From: Pseudomonas paralactis
Lineage (GTDB): Bacteria > Pseudomonadota > Gammaproteobacteria > Pseudomonadales > Pseudomonadaceae
Direction of reading: 5' to 3'
NCBI RefSeq assembly: GCF_001439735.1
Contig: NZ_JYLN01000002.1
Span: forward strand, 372,001-436,000
DNA: 64,000 nt
This document shows positions 16,454 through 25,321 of the stretch, one piece after another; position 1 is the stretch's first letter, and every line of letters starts with the position of its first letter. The translations under genes and the position numbers were made by a program. The notes under the pieces were generated by a model. It saw only the letters and a program-made list of their open reading frames with translations, was not told where the DNA came from and ran no database searches.

Positions 16454-18073
16454 ATGAGCCTGTCCTTGTTAAGCCGCTACGCCTTCTTTGCTGTGTGCGT
16501 CATTTTCACCCTCGCCAGCCTGCCCTTTATCGAACATGAATGGCTGTGGCCCATCACCCTGGTCACCGGCATCCTCAGCCTGATCGGCATTTTCGACCTG
16601 CTGCAAAGCCCCCACGCCGTGCGCCGCAACTACCCGATCCTGGGCAATATCCGTTACCTGGTGGAAGGCATTCGCCCGGAAATCCGCCAATACCTGCTCG
16701 AATCCGACAGCGACGCCCTGCCCTTCTCCCGGGCCCAGCGCTCGCTGGTGTACTCGCGTGCCAAGAACGAAACCGCAGACAAGCCCTTCGGCACCTTGAT
16801 CGACGTATACCAGTCGGGCTTCGAATTTATCGGCCACTCCATGCGCCCGGCACCGTTGAGCGACCCCAGCGCCTTTCGCGTGATGGTCGGCGGCCCGCAG
16901 TGCACGCAACCCTACTCGGCGTCGGTGTTCAACATCTCGGCGATGAGCTTCGGCTCGTTGAGCGCCAACGCGATTCGCGCCCTCAACCAGGGCGCCAAGC
17001 TCGGCAACTTTGCCCACGACACCGGTGAAGGCAGCATCAGCCCCTATCACCGCGAAAACGGTGGCGACCTGACCTGGGAACTGGGCAGCGGCTACTTCGG
17101 CTGCCGCACCAGCGACGGCCGTTTCGACCCGGAACGCTTTGCCGCGCAGGCGCAGAACCCGCAAGTACGCATGATTGAAATCAAGATGAGCCAGGGCGCC
17201 AAGCCGGGCCATGGCGGAATCCTGCCCAAGCACAAGGTCACCCAGGAGATCGCCGACACCCGCGGCATCATGATGGGTGAAGACTGCATCTCGCCGTCGC
17301 GTCACAGTGCGTTTTCCACGCCCATTGAGCTGATGCAGTTCATCGCCCAGTTGCGTGAACTGTCCGGCGGCAAACCAGTGGGGTTCAAGTTCTGCCTGGG
17401 CCACCCATGGGAATTTATGGGCATCGCCAAGGCCATGCTCGAAACCGGCATCCTCCCCGACTTTATCGTGGTGGACGGCAAGGAAGGTGGCACCGGCGCA
17501 GCCCCCGTGGAGTTCACCGACCATATTGGCGTGCCGCTGCGTGAGGGTTTACTGTTTGTGCACAACACCCTGGTGGGCCTGAACCTGCGCGACAAAATCA
17601 AACTCGGCGCCAGCGGCAAGATTGTCAGCGCGTTCGATATTGCCAGCGTCCTGGCCATCGGCGCCGACTGGGCCAACTCGGCGCGCGGCTTCATGTTCGC
17701 CATTGGCTGCATCCAGTCCCAGTCATGCCACACCAACAAATGCCCGACTGGCGTAGCGACACAAGACCCACTGCGCCAACGGGCTCTGGTGGTGCCGGAC
17801 AAGGCCCAGCGCGTATTCAACTTCCACCGCAACACGCTGCACGCCCTGGCCGAAATGCTCGCCGCCGCCGGGCTCGATCATCCGTCGCAGTTGTCGGCCA
17901 AGCACTTGGTGCGACGCATGTCGGCCACCGAGATCAAACTGTTTTCGCAGTTGCATGTGTTCTTGAAACCCGGCGAATTGCTCACCGGGGACGTGAACGG
18001 CGAGTTCTATTCGCGCATGTGGCAGATGGCGCGGGCGGACAGTTTTGAGCCCCACGAAACCGCTGCAGCCTGA
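16454..18073 (+). CDS. FMN-binding glutamate synthase family protein
   Basis: This 539-residue protein has two N-terminal membrane helices (about 8-25 and 28-48) and then the alpha/beta-barrel FMN domain of glutamate synthase large subunits: ISAMSFGSLS, MSQGAKPGHGG, DFIVVDGKEGGTGAAP and the Cys-rich CIQSQSCHTNKCPTG near residues 420-434. The glutaminase and C-terminal domains of true GltB are missing, so it is a stand-alone, membrane-anchored oxidoreductase of unknown substrate. The ATG at 16454 follows AAGGAAA. A small antibiotic-biosynthesis-monooxygenase gene follows 12 bases later, probably in the same transcript. Confidence 0.9.
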   Translation: MSLSLLSRYAFFAVCVIFTLASLPFIEHEWLWPITLVTGILSLIGIFDLLQSPHAVRRNYPILGNIRYLVEGIRPEIRQYLLESDSDALPFSRAQRSLVYSRAKNETADKPFGTLIDVYQSGFEFIGHSMRPAPLSDPSAFRVMVGGPQCTQPYSASVFNISAMSFGSLSANAIRALNQGAKLGNFAHDTGEGSISPYHRENGGDLTWELGSGYFGCRTSDGRFDPERFAAQAQNPQVRMIEIKMSQGAKPGHGGILPKHKVTQEIADTRGIMMGEDCISPSRHSAFSTPIELMQFIAQLRELSGGKPVGFKFCLGHPWEFMGIAKAMLETGILPDFIVVDGKEGGTGAAPVEFTDHIGVPLREGLLFVHNTLVGLNLRDKIKLGASGKIVSAFDIASVLAIGADWANSARGFMFAIGCIQSQSCHTNKCPTGVATQDPLRQRALVVPDKAQRVFNFHRNTLHALAEMLAAAGLDHPSQLSAKHLVRRMSATEIKLFSQLHVFLKPGELLTGDVNGEFYSRMWQMARADSFEPHETAAA

Positions 18074-18085
18074 CGGACGCCTGCC

Positions 18086-18373
18086 ATGTTGAAAGTCATC
18101 GCTGAAGACTTTATCAAGCCCGAGCACCTGGAAACCGTGCGCCCGTGGTACGCCGAACTGGTGGAAAAAACCCGCCAGGAACCGCTGTGCATGGACTACG
18201 ATCTGTTTGTCGATCAAAAAGACCCGGGCCATTTTATTTTTATCGAACAATGGCCCGATCAGGCGGCGCTGGATGCGCACTGCCAAACCGAACACTTCAA
18301 ACGGTTGGTGCCGCAGATCAACGCGTATCAGGCCAAGCCGTGCAGGATATTGTTGATGGACGCTTTTGGATAA
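18086..18373 (+). CDS. Antibiotic biosynthesis monooxygenase (ABM/YgiN-like)
   Basis: This 95-residue protein is a single ABM ferredoxin-like domain with the signature CMDYDLFVDQKDPGHFIFIEQW and a C-terminal helix with HFKRL. Family members such as YgiN are quinol monooxygenases that form dimers. It lies 12 bases after the FMN oxidoreductase gene, which suggests a shared redox role, perhaps with quinones or another aromatic substrate; that role is inference. Confidence 0.87.
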   Translation: MLKVIAEDFIKPEHLETVRPWYAELVEKTRQEPLCMDYDLFVDQKDPGHFIFIEQWPDQAALDAHCQTEHFKRLVPQINAYQAKPCRILLMDAFG

Positions 18374-18438
18374 GCCCTGTTCCGGTACGAACCCAGGATG
18401 CCCGAACAGGCGCCCCATCTATCTGAAAACAGCCCCTG

Positions 18439-18456
18439 ACTGTCAATTCTGACAGT
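18439..18456. promoter_or_regulatory. ACTGTCA-N4-TGACAGT inverted repeat, site 1
   Basis: A perfect 7-4-7 inverted repeat lies 61 bases before the beta-glucosidase gene. Related sites occur at 21403-21418 and 52547-52564. The repetition upstream of unrelated genes suggests a regulator-binding site. Confidence 0.5.
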
Positions 18457-18517
18457 AGATGATTTTGCTCGGATGCAAAAGACTAAGGCATATCCCCTGC
18501 CCATGGACGGCTGAACG

Positions 18518-20752
18518 ATGCCCAAGCGCCTACCTGTATTACTGCTCGCCTGCCTGCCGCTGCTGGCGGTAGCCCAAGACGATCCGGTTGAGCGCTTGCT
18601 TGCGCAAATGACCCTTGAAGAGAAGATTGGTCAGCTCAGCCAGCTGACTATCCAATCTACGCCTACCGGCCCCGTCATTGATCAAGGCGAGCACACACAG
18701 ATGCCTGTGACCCTCCTGGGCTCGGTACTTGGCGCCGACACGGCCCAACAGACGCGTCAATTGCAGGAGCAGGTGGTCAACGGCTCCCGGCTGCATATTC
18801 CCTTATTATTTGCCTACGATGTATTGCACGGTTTCCGCACAGTATTCCCGGTGCCATTGGCACTAGCCTCAGCCTGGGATCCGGATCTTGCGCAACGAAC
18901 TGCACGCGCCGCAGCCGTCGAAGCCACTGCCAGTGGCGTGCATTGGACCTTCGCGCCCATGGTTGATATTGCCCGTGACCCGCGCTGGGGTCGTGTCGTG
19001 GAGGGCGCAGGAGAAGATCCGTTTCTGGGTTCTGCGCTGGCCACCGCCCTCGTACATGGCTTTCAGGGCGCAGGCGCCCCTGACGTCTCGTCCATGCTCG
19101 CGACGGCAAAACATTTCGTGGCCTACGGCGCGGCCGAAGGCGGTCGAGACTACAACGTTGCCGATCTGTCGGAACGTACCTTGAGAGAGGTGTACTTGCC
19201 GCCCTTCGAGGCAGCCGTTGCGGCCGGCGTTGGTGCAATCATGCCGTCCTTCAATGAAGTGGCCGCAGTTCCGATGCACAGCCATACTAAGCTGCTGACC
19301 GCTCTGTTGCGCGAGCAGTGGGGGTTCGCAGGCTTGCTGGTCAGTGACTTCAATGCTGTCTGGGAACTGGCCCAACAAGGCATCGCCAGCACGCAGGCCG
19401 ACGCAGCACGACTGGCTTTCAATGCCGGGGTGGATATCGAGATGGCCAGTCAATCCTATCGCCAACACTTGGCAACGTTGGTGCGTAAAGGCCAGGTGTC
19501 CCGCAAAAATGTGGATGACGCCGTTCGCCGCGTCCTCAAGGCCAAACAACGCTTGGGACTGTTCGATGACCCCTATCGTTACAGCGATGAAGCCCGCGAG
19601 CGGGCCAGCCAACTCACGCCGCAGCATCGTGCACTGGCTCGGGAAGCGGCGCAGAAATCTATCGTCTTATTAAAAAACGACAGTGCGCTGCTGCCACTTT
19701 CCAAACAACCGGGCAAGGTTCTGGTAGTCGGCAGCCTCGCTTCGGACGCCAGCGCCACCATCGGCCCGTGGTCCGGGGCCGCAAATCCCGAAGACTCCGT
19801 CACAGTCTTGCAAGGCATCCGCAATGCAGTTGCCCCAGGCACCGAGATCGTTTACCTGCCTGGCGCTTCACCCACCAGCCCAGCCACTCCGAACATCACC
19901 CAGGTGGAACAGACCGCTCGCAGTAGCGATGTACTGATCGCCGTCCTTGGCGAAACGGCTGAACAGAGCGGTGAAGCCCACAGCCGCGCCGAACTCGGAC
20001 TGCCAGGCGGACAGGCCGCACTGCTGCACACCCTGCTGAACACCGGAAAACCACTGGTTATCCTCCTCATGAATGGCCGCCCGCAGGTCCTCGACGCTTC
20101 AGTCCAGCAAGCCCCTGCCTTGCTCGAAACCTGGTTCCTGGGCAGCGAGACCGGAAATGCCGTGGCTGATGTGCTGTTCGGTGACATTAACCCCAGCGGC
20201 AAGCTGCCAATGACCTTTCCCCGCCATGTGGGGCAGATACCGATTTACTACGCGCATAAAAATACCGGGCGCCCACCCAGCGGGGATGGCAGCTTCGCAT
20301 CCGCCTACATCGATGTGCCCTGGACACCGCTGTATCCGTTTGGCTTCGGCCTGAGCTACACCTCGTTCAGCTATTCCTCACCTCGCCTGAGCACTACTCG
20401 ACTGGCCTCCACCCAAACGCTGGAGGTTGAAGTCACCGTCACCAATACCGGCAAACGCGCCGGTGATGAAATCGTCCAGTTGTACCTGCGCGATGACGTT
20501 GCCAGCGTCACCCGCCCAGTGCGCCGGTTACGGGGTTTTCGCAAAATTCATTTGGCACCGGGCGAAAGTCGCAGCGTCAGCTTTTTTCTGAGCCAACAGG
20601 ACTTTGCCTTACTCGACGAGCATTTTTCACCGAAGGTCGAAGCCGGCGGTTTCACCGTCTTCGTCGGGCCGGATTCGACTACTGCCAACCAGGCGCATTT
20701 CGAGGTGAGCGATACGCGCCGCTTGTCTGACGATCAGGTTGATAGGCGGTAG
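18518..20752 (+). CDS. bglX: Periplasmic beta-glucosidase, glycoside hydrolase family 3
   Basis: This 744-residue enzyme has a signal peptide (MPKRLPVLLLACLPLLAVAQ), the GH3 N-terminal barrel with DPRWGRVVEGAGEDP, KHFVAYGAAEGG and the nucleophile D277 in VSDFNAV, the second alpha/beta domain and a C-terminal fibronectin-III-like domain (VTNTGKRAGDEIVQLYL). This is the BglX layout; it removes terminal beta-linked glucose from oligosaccharides in the periplasm. OpgC lies nearby, so osmoregulated glucans or imported plant glucosides are possible substrates. Its last 19 bases overlap the broken glycosyltransferase gene on the other strand. An 18-bp inverted repeat lies upstream. Confidence 0.92.
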   Translation: MPKRLPVLLLACLPLLAVAQDDPVERLLAQMTLEEKIGQLSQLTIQSTPTGPVIDQGEHTQMPVTLLGSVLGADTAQQTRQLQEQVVNGSRLHIPLLFAYDVLHGFRTVFPVPLALASAWDPDLAQRTARAAAVEATASGVHWTFAPMVDIARDPRWGRVVEGAGEDPFLGSALATALVHGFQGAGAPDVSSMLATAKHFVAYGAAEGGRDYNVADLSERTLREVYLPPFEAAVAAGVGAIMPSFNEVAAVPMHSHTKLLTALLREQWGFAGLLVSDFNAVWELAQQGIASTQADAARLAFNAGVDIEMASQSYRQHLATLVRKGQVSRKNVDDAVRRVLKAKQRLGLFDDPYRYSDEARERASQLTPQHRALAREAAQKSIVLLKNDSALLPLSKQPGKVLVVGSLASDASATIGPWSGAANPEDSVTVLQGIRNAVAPGTEIVYLPGASPTSPATPNITQVEQTARSSDVLIAVLGETAEQSGEAHSRAELGLPGGQAALLHTLLNTGKPLVILLMNGRPQVLDASVQQAPALLETWFLGSETGNAVADVLFGDINPSGKLPMTFPRHVGQIPIYYAHKNTGRPPSGDGSFASAYIDVPWTPLYPFGFGLSYTSFSYSSPRLSTTRLASTQTLEVEVTVTNTGKRAGDEIVQLYLRDDVASVTRPVRRLRGFRKIHLAPGESRSVSFFLSQQDFALLDEHFSPKVEAGGFTVFVGPDSTTANQAHFEVSDTRRLSDDQVDRR

Positions 20753-20976
20753 AACAACGACGCACTGTGGCGCTTGAGGTAGCCGTCGCTGGAGCGATCG
20801 CGCCGTTTGGCCAACACCACCTCGGCGGTCTGGGCGGTGCGGTCATTGCTACCATCGTTGATGAATACCATTTCAACGGTGTAGGCCTGCAACAACGGGT
20901 CTTGCCGGACCGCGAGGTAAAACACGCCCACCGTTTGCTCCTCGTTGAACAGAGGCACTATCAGTGAGATCTTCAT
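20734..20976 (-). pseudogene. Glycosyltransferase family 2 (GtrB-like) remnant
   Basis: The 80-residue frame starts like a GtrB/DPM-type family 2 glycosyltransferase (MKISLIVPLFNEEQTV and VFINDGSNDRT) and then jumps to VVLAKRRDRSSDGYLKRHS followed by LFYRL, which in intact proteins lies roughly 60-70 residues later. It then stops within the 3' end of the beta-glucosidase gene. An internal deletion and loss of the C-terminal membrane part are therefore likely, since intact relatives are about 310 residues. The ATG at 20974-20976 overlaps the gtrA stop (ATGA), showing it was once a normal gtrAB pair. Confidence 0.75.
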
Positions 20977-21347
20977 CGGCTACCCTCGCGAAACACCACC
21001 CACCGCGACAGCAGGAACCCGAACAGCAGGCTGACCAGTGAAAACACCAGCACAGTGATCAGCCCTGGCATGTGCAGATGATCACCCAGCCAACCTACCC
21101 CCAGGCTTAACGCTCCCATACAGGTCATGAACAGCAGATAGCGGCCCAGGGAAACCGGCATGTCAAAGGTGAACAGGGCATTTACATAGAACGAAAAGGA
21201 TGCCGCCACACAGAATGCCAGAAGATTGCTCAGCGCCTGGCTGAGCTCAAACCCTGCCCGCAGCATGAAAAACAGCTGCCAATGGATCACCGTATTGGCG
21301 ACACCGACTACTGTATAAAGAGTGAATCCTTTCCATAACCGAGCCAT
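20973..21347 (-). CDS. GtrA-like membrane protein
   Basis: This 124-residue protein has four predicted membrane helices with the GtrA signatures YTVVGVANTVIHWQLFF near the start, FYVNALFTF in the middle and SRWVVFRE at the end. GtrA proteins flip undecaprenyl-linked glucose for O-antigen or cell-surface glucosylation. It is coupled to the broken gtrB-like gene, so it may now lack its substrate. No gtrC-type transferase is present here. Confidence 0.85.
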   Translation of the reverse strand: MARLWKGFTLYTVVGVANTVIHWQLFFMLRAGFELSQALSNLLAFCVAASFSFYVNALFTFDMPVSLGRYLLFMTCMGALSLGVGWLGDHLHMPGLITVLVFSLVSLLFGFLLSRWVVFREGSR

Positions 21348-21402
21348 ACCGTCATCCTTTGCAGTTACGCTTTAGCAAGCCACGGTGTTCGTGTTGCGTC
21401 TA

Positions 21403-21418
21403 CTGTCAGAGTTGACAG
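21403..21418. promoter_or_regulatory. CTGTCA-N4-TGACAG inverted repeat, site 2
   Basis: A perfect 6-4-6 inverted repeat in the interval between gtrA (minus strand) and opgC (plus strand). It shares the arms and spacing of the site at 18439-18456. Confidence 0.45.
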
Positions 21419-21569
21419 CCCCCCGCTCCTACGACTGAGACATTCAGTAATACCCAGCCTTTGCATTTGCTTACAAATACCGCCACCCTGCGCCCGCCCG
21501 ATGTGCGGCGTACGACAACGCGCGCGCTCACCTATCGCCACTCAACAACTTGTTCAAGAGCCCGCTGCC

Positions 21570-22700
21570 ATGCTGAACGGACGCGACCCGCGCATCGATT
21601 TTTTTCGGGGCCTGGCGTTGATCTTTATTTTCTGGGATCACGTGCCCCACAACCCCCTGGCCAATGTCACCGTGCAGAACTTCGGGTTCAGTGATGCCGC
21701 CGAAATTTTCGTGTTCCTGGCCGGCTATGCGGCGGTGCTGGCCTACGGCAAGATCCTGCAGCGCGACGGTTACTTCATCGCCTGCCTGAAAATCCTGCGC
21801 CGGGTGTGGACGCTTTACGTGGTGCACATTTTCCTGTTGGCGTTGTTGATGGGCATGGTGATTTTTGCCAACAGCCATATCGAAACCCGCGACCTGGTGC
21901 AGGAAATGGGCCTGGAATACTTCCTCACCCACACCCAGCAAGCCCTGCTCGATGAGCTGCTGCTGCGATTCAAACCCAACCTTACCGACCCGCTGCCGTT
22001 GTATATCGTGCTGATTCTCAGCCTGCCCATCACGTTACCGTTGCTGTTGCGTGCGCCCAAAGTCACCGTGGCGGCGTCCCTGACGGTGTACCTGCTGGCG
22101 CCCTGGCAAGGCTGGAATTTGCCCGCGAGCAACGGCGGGGTGTGGTACTTCAACCCCATCACCTGGCAGTGCTTGTTCATCCTCGGCGGCGCAGCTGCGT
22201 TGCGCTCACCCAGCCGCGCCGAACCGCGGCCGTTGCTGCGCCAACCCTTGTTCGTGGCCGCTGCGCTCTACGTGTTGGTGACCTGTGTGATCACCTTGTC
22301 TTGGCGCTGGCCCGAGGTGCATGACGCCTGGATGCCACGCGTGATTGGCGAATGGCTGTACCCCATCAGCAAGACCGACCTGTCCCCGGTACGCCTGCTG
22401 CACTTCCTGGCATTGGCCTACGTCACCGCCAAATTGCTCCCCGACGTCGGCTGGACGCAGCAGTGGCTGGCCCTGCAATTGGCGCGGATGGGGCGTTACT
22501 CCCTGGAAGTGTTTTGCCTGGGCGTGGTGCTGGCGCCACTGGCCGACATGCTCAATGCCATGGCCGGCGACAGCTTGGCGATCAAGTTATCCACGGCCTT
22601 GGCGGGCGCTGTGTTGATGGGCGTATTGGCGGCATGGCTGGACCTGAACAAGCGCCTGGACCAACGCTACGCCAGCCGCGCCGTCATCGCGACTAAATAG
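21570..22700 (+). CDS. opgC: OpgC-type acyltransferase
   Basis: This 376-residue integral membrane protein has about ten helices and starts with the family motif GRDPRIDFFRGLALIFIFWD, followed by FGFSDAAEIFVFLAGY. These match OpgC, which adds succinyl groups to osmoregulated periplasmic glucans. The ATG at 21570 is preferred because it directly precedes the conserved motif; an upstream start at 21501 would add 23 unrelated residues. No opgGH genes lie in the window. The neighbouring beta-glucosidase and gtrA suggest a small region for periplasmic and surface glucans. Confidence 0.88.
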   Translation: MLNGRDPRIDFFRGLALIFIFWDHVPHNPLANVTVQNFGFSDAAEIFVFLAGYAAVLAYGKILQRDGYFIACLKILRRVWTLYVVHIFLLALLMGMVIFANSHIETRDLVQEMGLEYFLTHTQQALLDELLLRFKPNLTDPLPLYIVLILSLPITLPLLLRAPKVTVAASLTVYLLAPWQGWNLPASNGGVWYFNPITWQCLFILGGAAALRSPSRAEPRPLLRQPLFVAAALYVLVTCVITLSWRWPEVHDAWMPRVIGEWLYPISKTDLSPVRLLHFLALAYVTAKLLPDVGWTQQWLALQLARMGRYSLEVFCLGVVLAPLADMLNAMAGDSLAIKLSTALAGAVLMGVLAAWLDLNKRLDQRYASRAVIATK

Positions 22701-22722
22701 TTAGCGACGCCGCCGGACACCG

Positions 22723-23522
22723 GAATGGCAACTGAACCACCGCTTTCGCAGGCAAGCCTGCCACATTGGTAATGTATTGCTCACAGGATCAACGCTCGGC
22801 ACAGATCCCCTGTGGGAGCGGGCTTGCCCGCGAAAGCGGAGTGTCAGTCACTGAATTTTTAACTGCACCACCGCTATCGCAGGCAAGCCAGCTCCAACAT
22901 TGGTCGTGTATTGCCCACAGCCCGGCACAGATCCCCCTGCGGGGCGGGCTTGCCCGCGAAAGCGGAGTGTCAGTCACTGAATTTTTAACTGCACCACCGC
23001 TATCGCAGGCAAGCCAGCTCCCACATTGGTCGTGTATTGCCCACAGCCCGGCACAGATCCCCTGCGGAGCGGGCTTGCCCGCGAAAGCGGAGTGTCAGTC
23101 ACTGAATTTTTAACTGCACCACCGCTATCGCAGGCAAGCCAGCTCCCACATTGGTCGTGTATTGCCCACAGCCCGGCACAGATCCCCCTGCGGGGCGGGC
23201 TTGCCCGCGAAAGCGGAGTGTCAGTCACTGAATTTTTAACTGCACCACCGCTATCGCAGGCAAGCCAGCTCCCACATTGGTCGTGTATTGCCCACAGCCC
23301 GGCACAGATCCCCCTGCGGGGCGGGCTTGCCCGCGAAAGCGGAGTGTCAGTCACTGAATTTTTAACTGCACCACCGCTATCGCAGGCAAGCCAGCTCCCA
23401 CATTGGTCGTGTATTGCCCACAGCCCGGCACAGATCCCCCTGTGGGAGCGGGCTTGCCCGCGAAAGCGGAGTGTCAGTCACTGAATTTTTAACTGCACCA
23501 CCGCTATCGCAGGCAAGCCCGC
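22723..23522. repeat. Tandem array of ~126-bp REPIN units
   Basis: The marker GTGTCAGTCACTGAATTTTT recurs at 22841, 22967, 23092, 23218, 23344 and 23471, giving periods of 126, 125, 126, 126 and 127 bases. Each unit holds one REP of the GGGCTTGCCCGCGAA type and one inverted REP of the TCGCAGGCAAGCCAGCTCCC type. The left end (from about 22723) is a diverged unit and the right end is cut at the permease stop codon. Open frames crossing the array exist only because 126 is divisible by three. Confidence 0.92.
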
Positions 23523-23526
23523 ACCT

Positions 23527-24945
23527 TTAAACGGAGCGGGTCGCGCTGCTATTGGCGACGGCGGGCTGCAACTTGAATACAGAGTACAACACCGTCAACA
23601 GCACCAGGAACGCTGGCCCGACATACAGCGCCACACGGGTCTCCGGGAAGTACGCCATCAGGCCCACCACCAGCACCAGGAACGCCAGCGCCAGGTAGGA
23701 GCTGACCGGGTACAGCCACATGCGGTACTTGAGGGCCGCTTGCTCCGCCGGGCTCAAGCCCTTACGGAACTTGAGCTGGGCCAGCAGGATCATCAACCAG
23801 GTCCAGATCGCGCCGAAGGTGGCGATGGAGGTCACCCACACGAACACCTGGTCCGGCACCAGGTAGTTGAGCAGTACGCCCAGCAACAAGGCAAAGATCG
23901 ACAACAGCAAAGCCTTGCGTGGCACGCCGTTACTGGAGGTGGTGCCGAACGTCGCCGGCGCCTGGCCGTTCTGCGCCAGGCTGTAAAGCATACGCCCGGT
24001 GCTGAAGATGCCGCCGTTGCAGGACGACAGCGCGGCGGTGATCACCACGAAGTTGATGATACCCGCGGCAGTCTTGATGCCCAGACGCTCGAAGGTCATC
24101 ACGAACGGGCTGCCCTGGGTGCCGATTTCATTCCACGGGTAGATCGACAGGATCACGAACAGCGCGCCCACGTAGAACAGCAGGATGCGCCAGAACACCG
24201 AGCCGATGGCGCTGGGAATGGTCTTCTGCGGGTTACGCGCTTCACCGGCGGTAAGGCCGATCATCTCGACGCCCAGGTAGGCGAACATCACCATTTGCAG
24301 GGACATCAACACGCCCTGCACACCATTGGGCATGAAGCCGCCATGGGTCCACAGGTTGGAAATACCCAACGCCACGCCGTCATTGCCGAAACCGAAGGCG
24401 ATGATACCGACGCCACCAATCACCATGGCAATGATGGTGACGATCTTGATCAGCGCGAACCAGAACTCGAACTCACCGAACGCCTTGACCGCGATCAGGT
24501 TGATGGTGCCCATGCTGATCAGCGCCGCCAGTGCCCAGATCCAGCGTGGCGTGTCGGGGAACCAGACCCCCATGTACACCGCCACCGCGGTAATTTCTGC
24601 GACGCAGGTCACCAGCCACAGGAACCAGTAGTTCCAACCGGTGAGAAAGCCTGCCAATGGACCGAGGTAATCCTGCGCATAGCGGCTGAACGAACCGGCC
24701 ACCGGGTTGTGCACGGCCATCTCTCCGAGGGCGCGCATGATCACCAGGATCGCCAGGCCGCCAATGATGTAGGAGAGCATGATCGCCGGGCCGGCCATTT
24801 CGATGGCCTTGGCCGACCCCAGGAACAGACCCACACCGATACACGCGCCGAGCGCCATCAGGCGGATATGCCGTTCGCCGAGTTCGCGTTTGAGCGGGCC
24901 GCCTTGAGCGGTCTCGCCAGGGGGCAGTGGTTTGCCGACAGGCAT
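23527..24945 (-). CDS. ProY-like amino acid permease (APC superfamily)
   Basis: This 472-residue protein has twelve predicted helices and the amino-acid-transporter start RHIRLMALGACIGVGLFLGS, then MAGPAIMLSYIIGG, MRALGEMAVHNP and SFSRYAQDYLGPLAGFLTGW, matching ProY/AAT permeases closely. Related Pseudomonas proteins transport proline or histidine (HutT), and no hut or put genes are nearby to decide. It is monocistronic and its 3' end abuts the tandem REP array. The ATG is at 24943-24945. Confidence 0.88.
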   Translation of the reverse strand: MPVGKPLPPGETAQGGPLKRELGERHIRLMALGACIGVGLFLGSAKAIEMAGPAIMLSYIIGGLAILVIMRALGEMAVHNPVAGSFSRYAQDYLGPLAGFLTGWNYWFLWLVTCVAEITAVAVYMGVWFPDTPRWIWALAALISMGTINLIAVKAFGEFEFWFALIKIVTIIAMVIGGVGIIAFGFGNDGVALGISNLWTHGGFMPNGVQGVLMSLQMVMFAYLGVEMIGLTAGEARNPQKTIPSAIGSVFWRILLFYVGALFVILSIYPWNEIGTQGSPFVMTFERLGIKTAAGIINFVVITAALSSCNGGIFSTGRMLYSLAQNGQAPATFGTTSSNGVPRKALLLSIFALLLGVLLNYLVPDQVFVWVTSIATFGAIWTWLMILLAQLKFRKGLSPAEQAALKYRMWLYPVSSYLALAFLVLVVGLMAYFPETRVALYVGPAFLVLLTVLYSVFKLQPAVANSSATRSV

Positions 24946-25321
24946 AGGAATACAACCTCATTTTGTTATTGGATTTAGCCACCGAGCCTGGGCGTATCCG
25001 CGGATGGGCTGATACACCGGCTGGACCGGACTCGCCTCATGGGCAAATCCGCCTGGCGCGTCTCACGCGCACAGGTCAGCGGGCGTGCAGTATAAAAAGC
25101 TAACGTCAGGTCTTTTCACTCAATAAACGGGGAAATTTGGCGATAACCCCCGAGAAAAACCGCTTGGGCGGTGCAAGCACCAAGCGTCTAGATCGGCCTT
25201 CCCGGCGCAAAACGGCGCAGAGTATTGCATAACCGGTCAGGATCAGGACACCTGGAGGCAAGCACATGAAGGCGCGGGTTTGGACTACGAGGCCGCTCAA
25301 ATGTGGGAGCCGGCGTGCCGT
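24946..25321. other. Intergenic region upstream of the permease
   Basis: About 375 bases lie between the start of the permease gene and the 3' end of the large toxin-like gene. I see no gene here. A partial REP-like TGTGGGAGCCGGC sits at about 25300. The permease promoter must lie in the left part; no operator is obvious. Confidence 0.5.

Noticed and set aside
22766..23484. Open frames of 115-152 codons on both strands in the REP array
   Set aside because: They repeat the same translated unit and exist only because the 126-bp period is divisible by three; no ribosome-binding site or protein-like composition is present.
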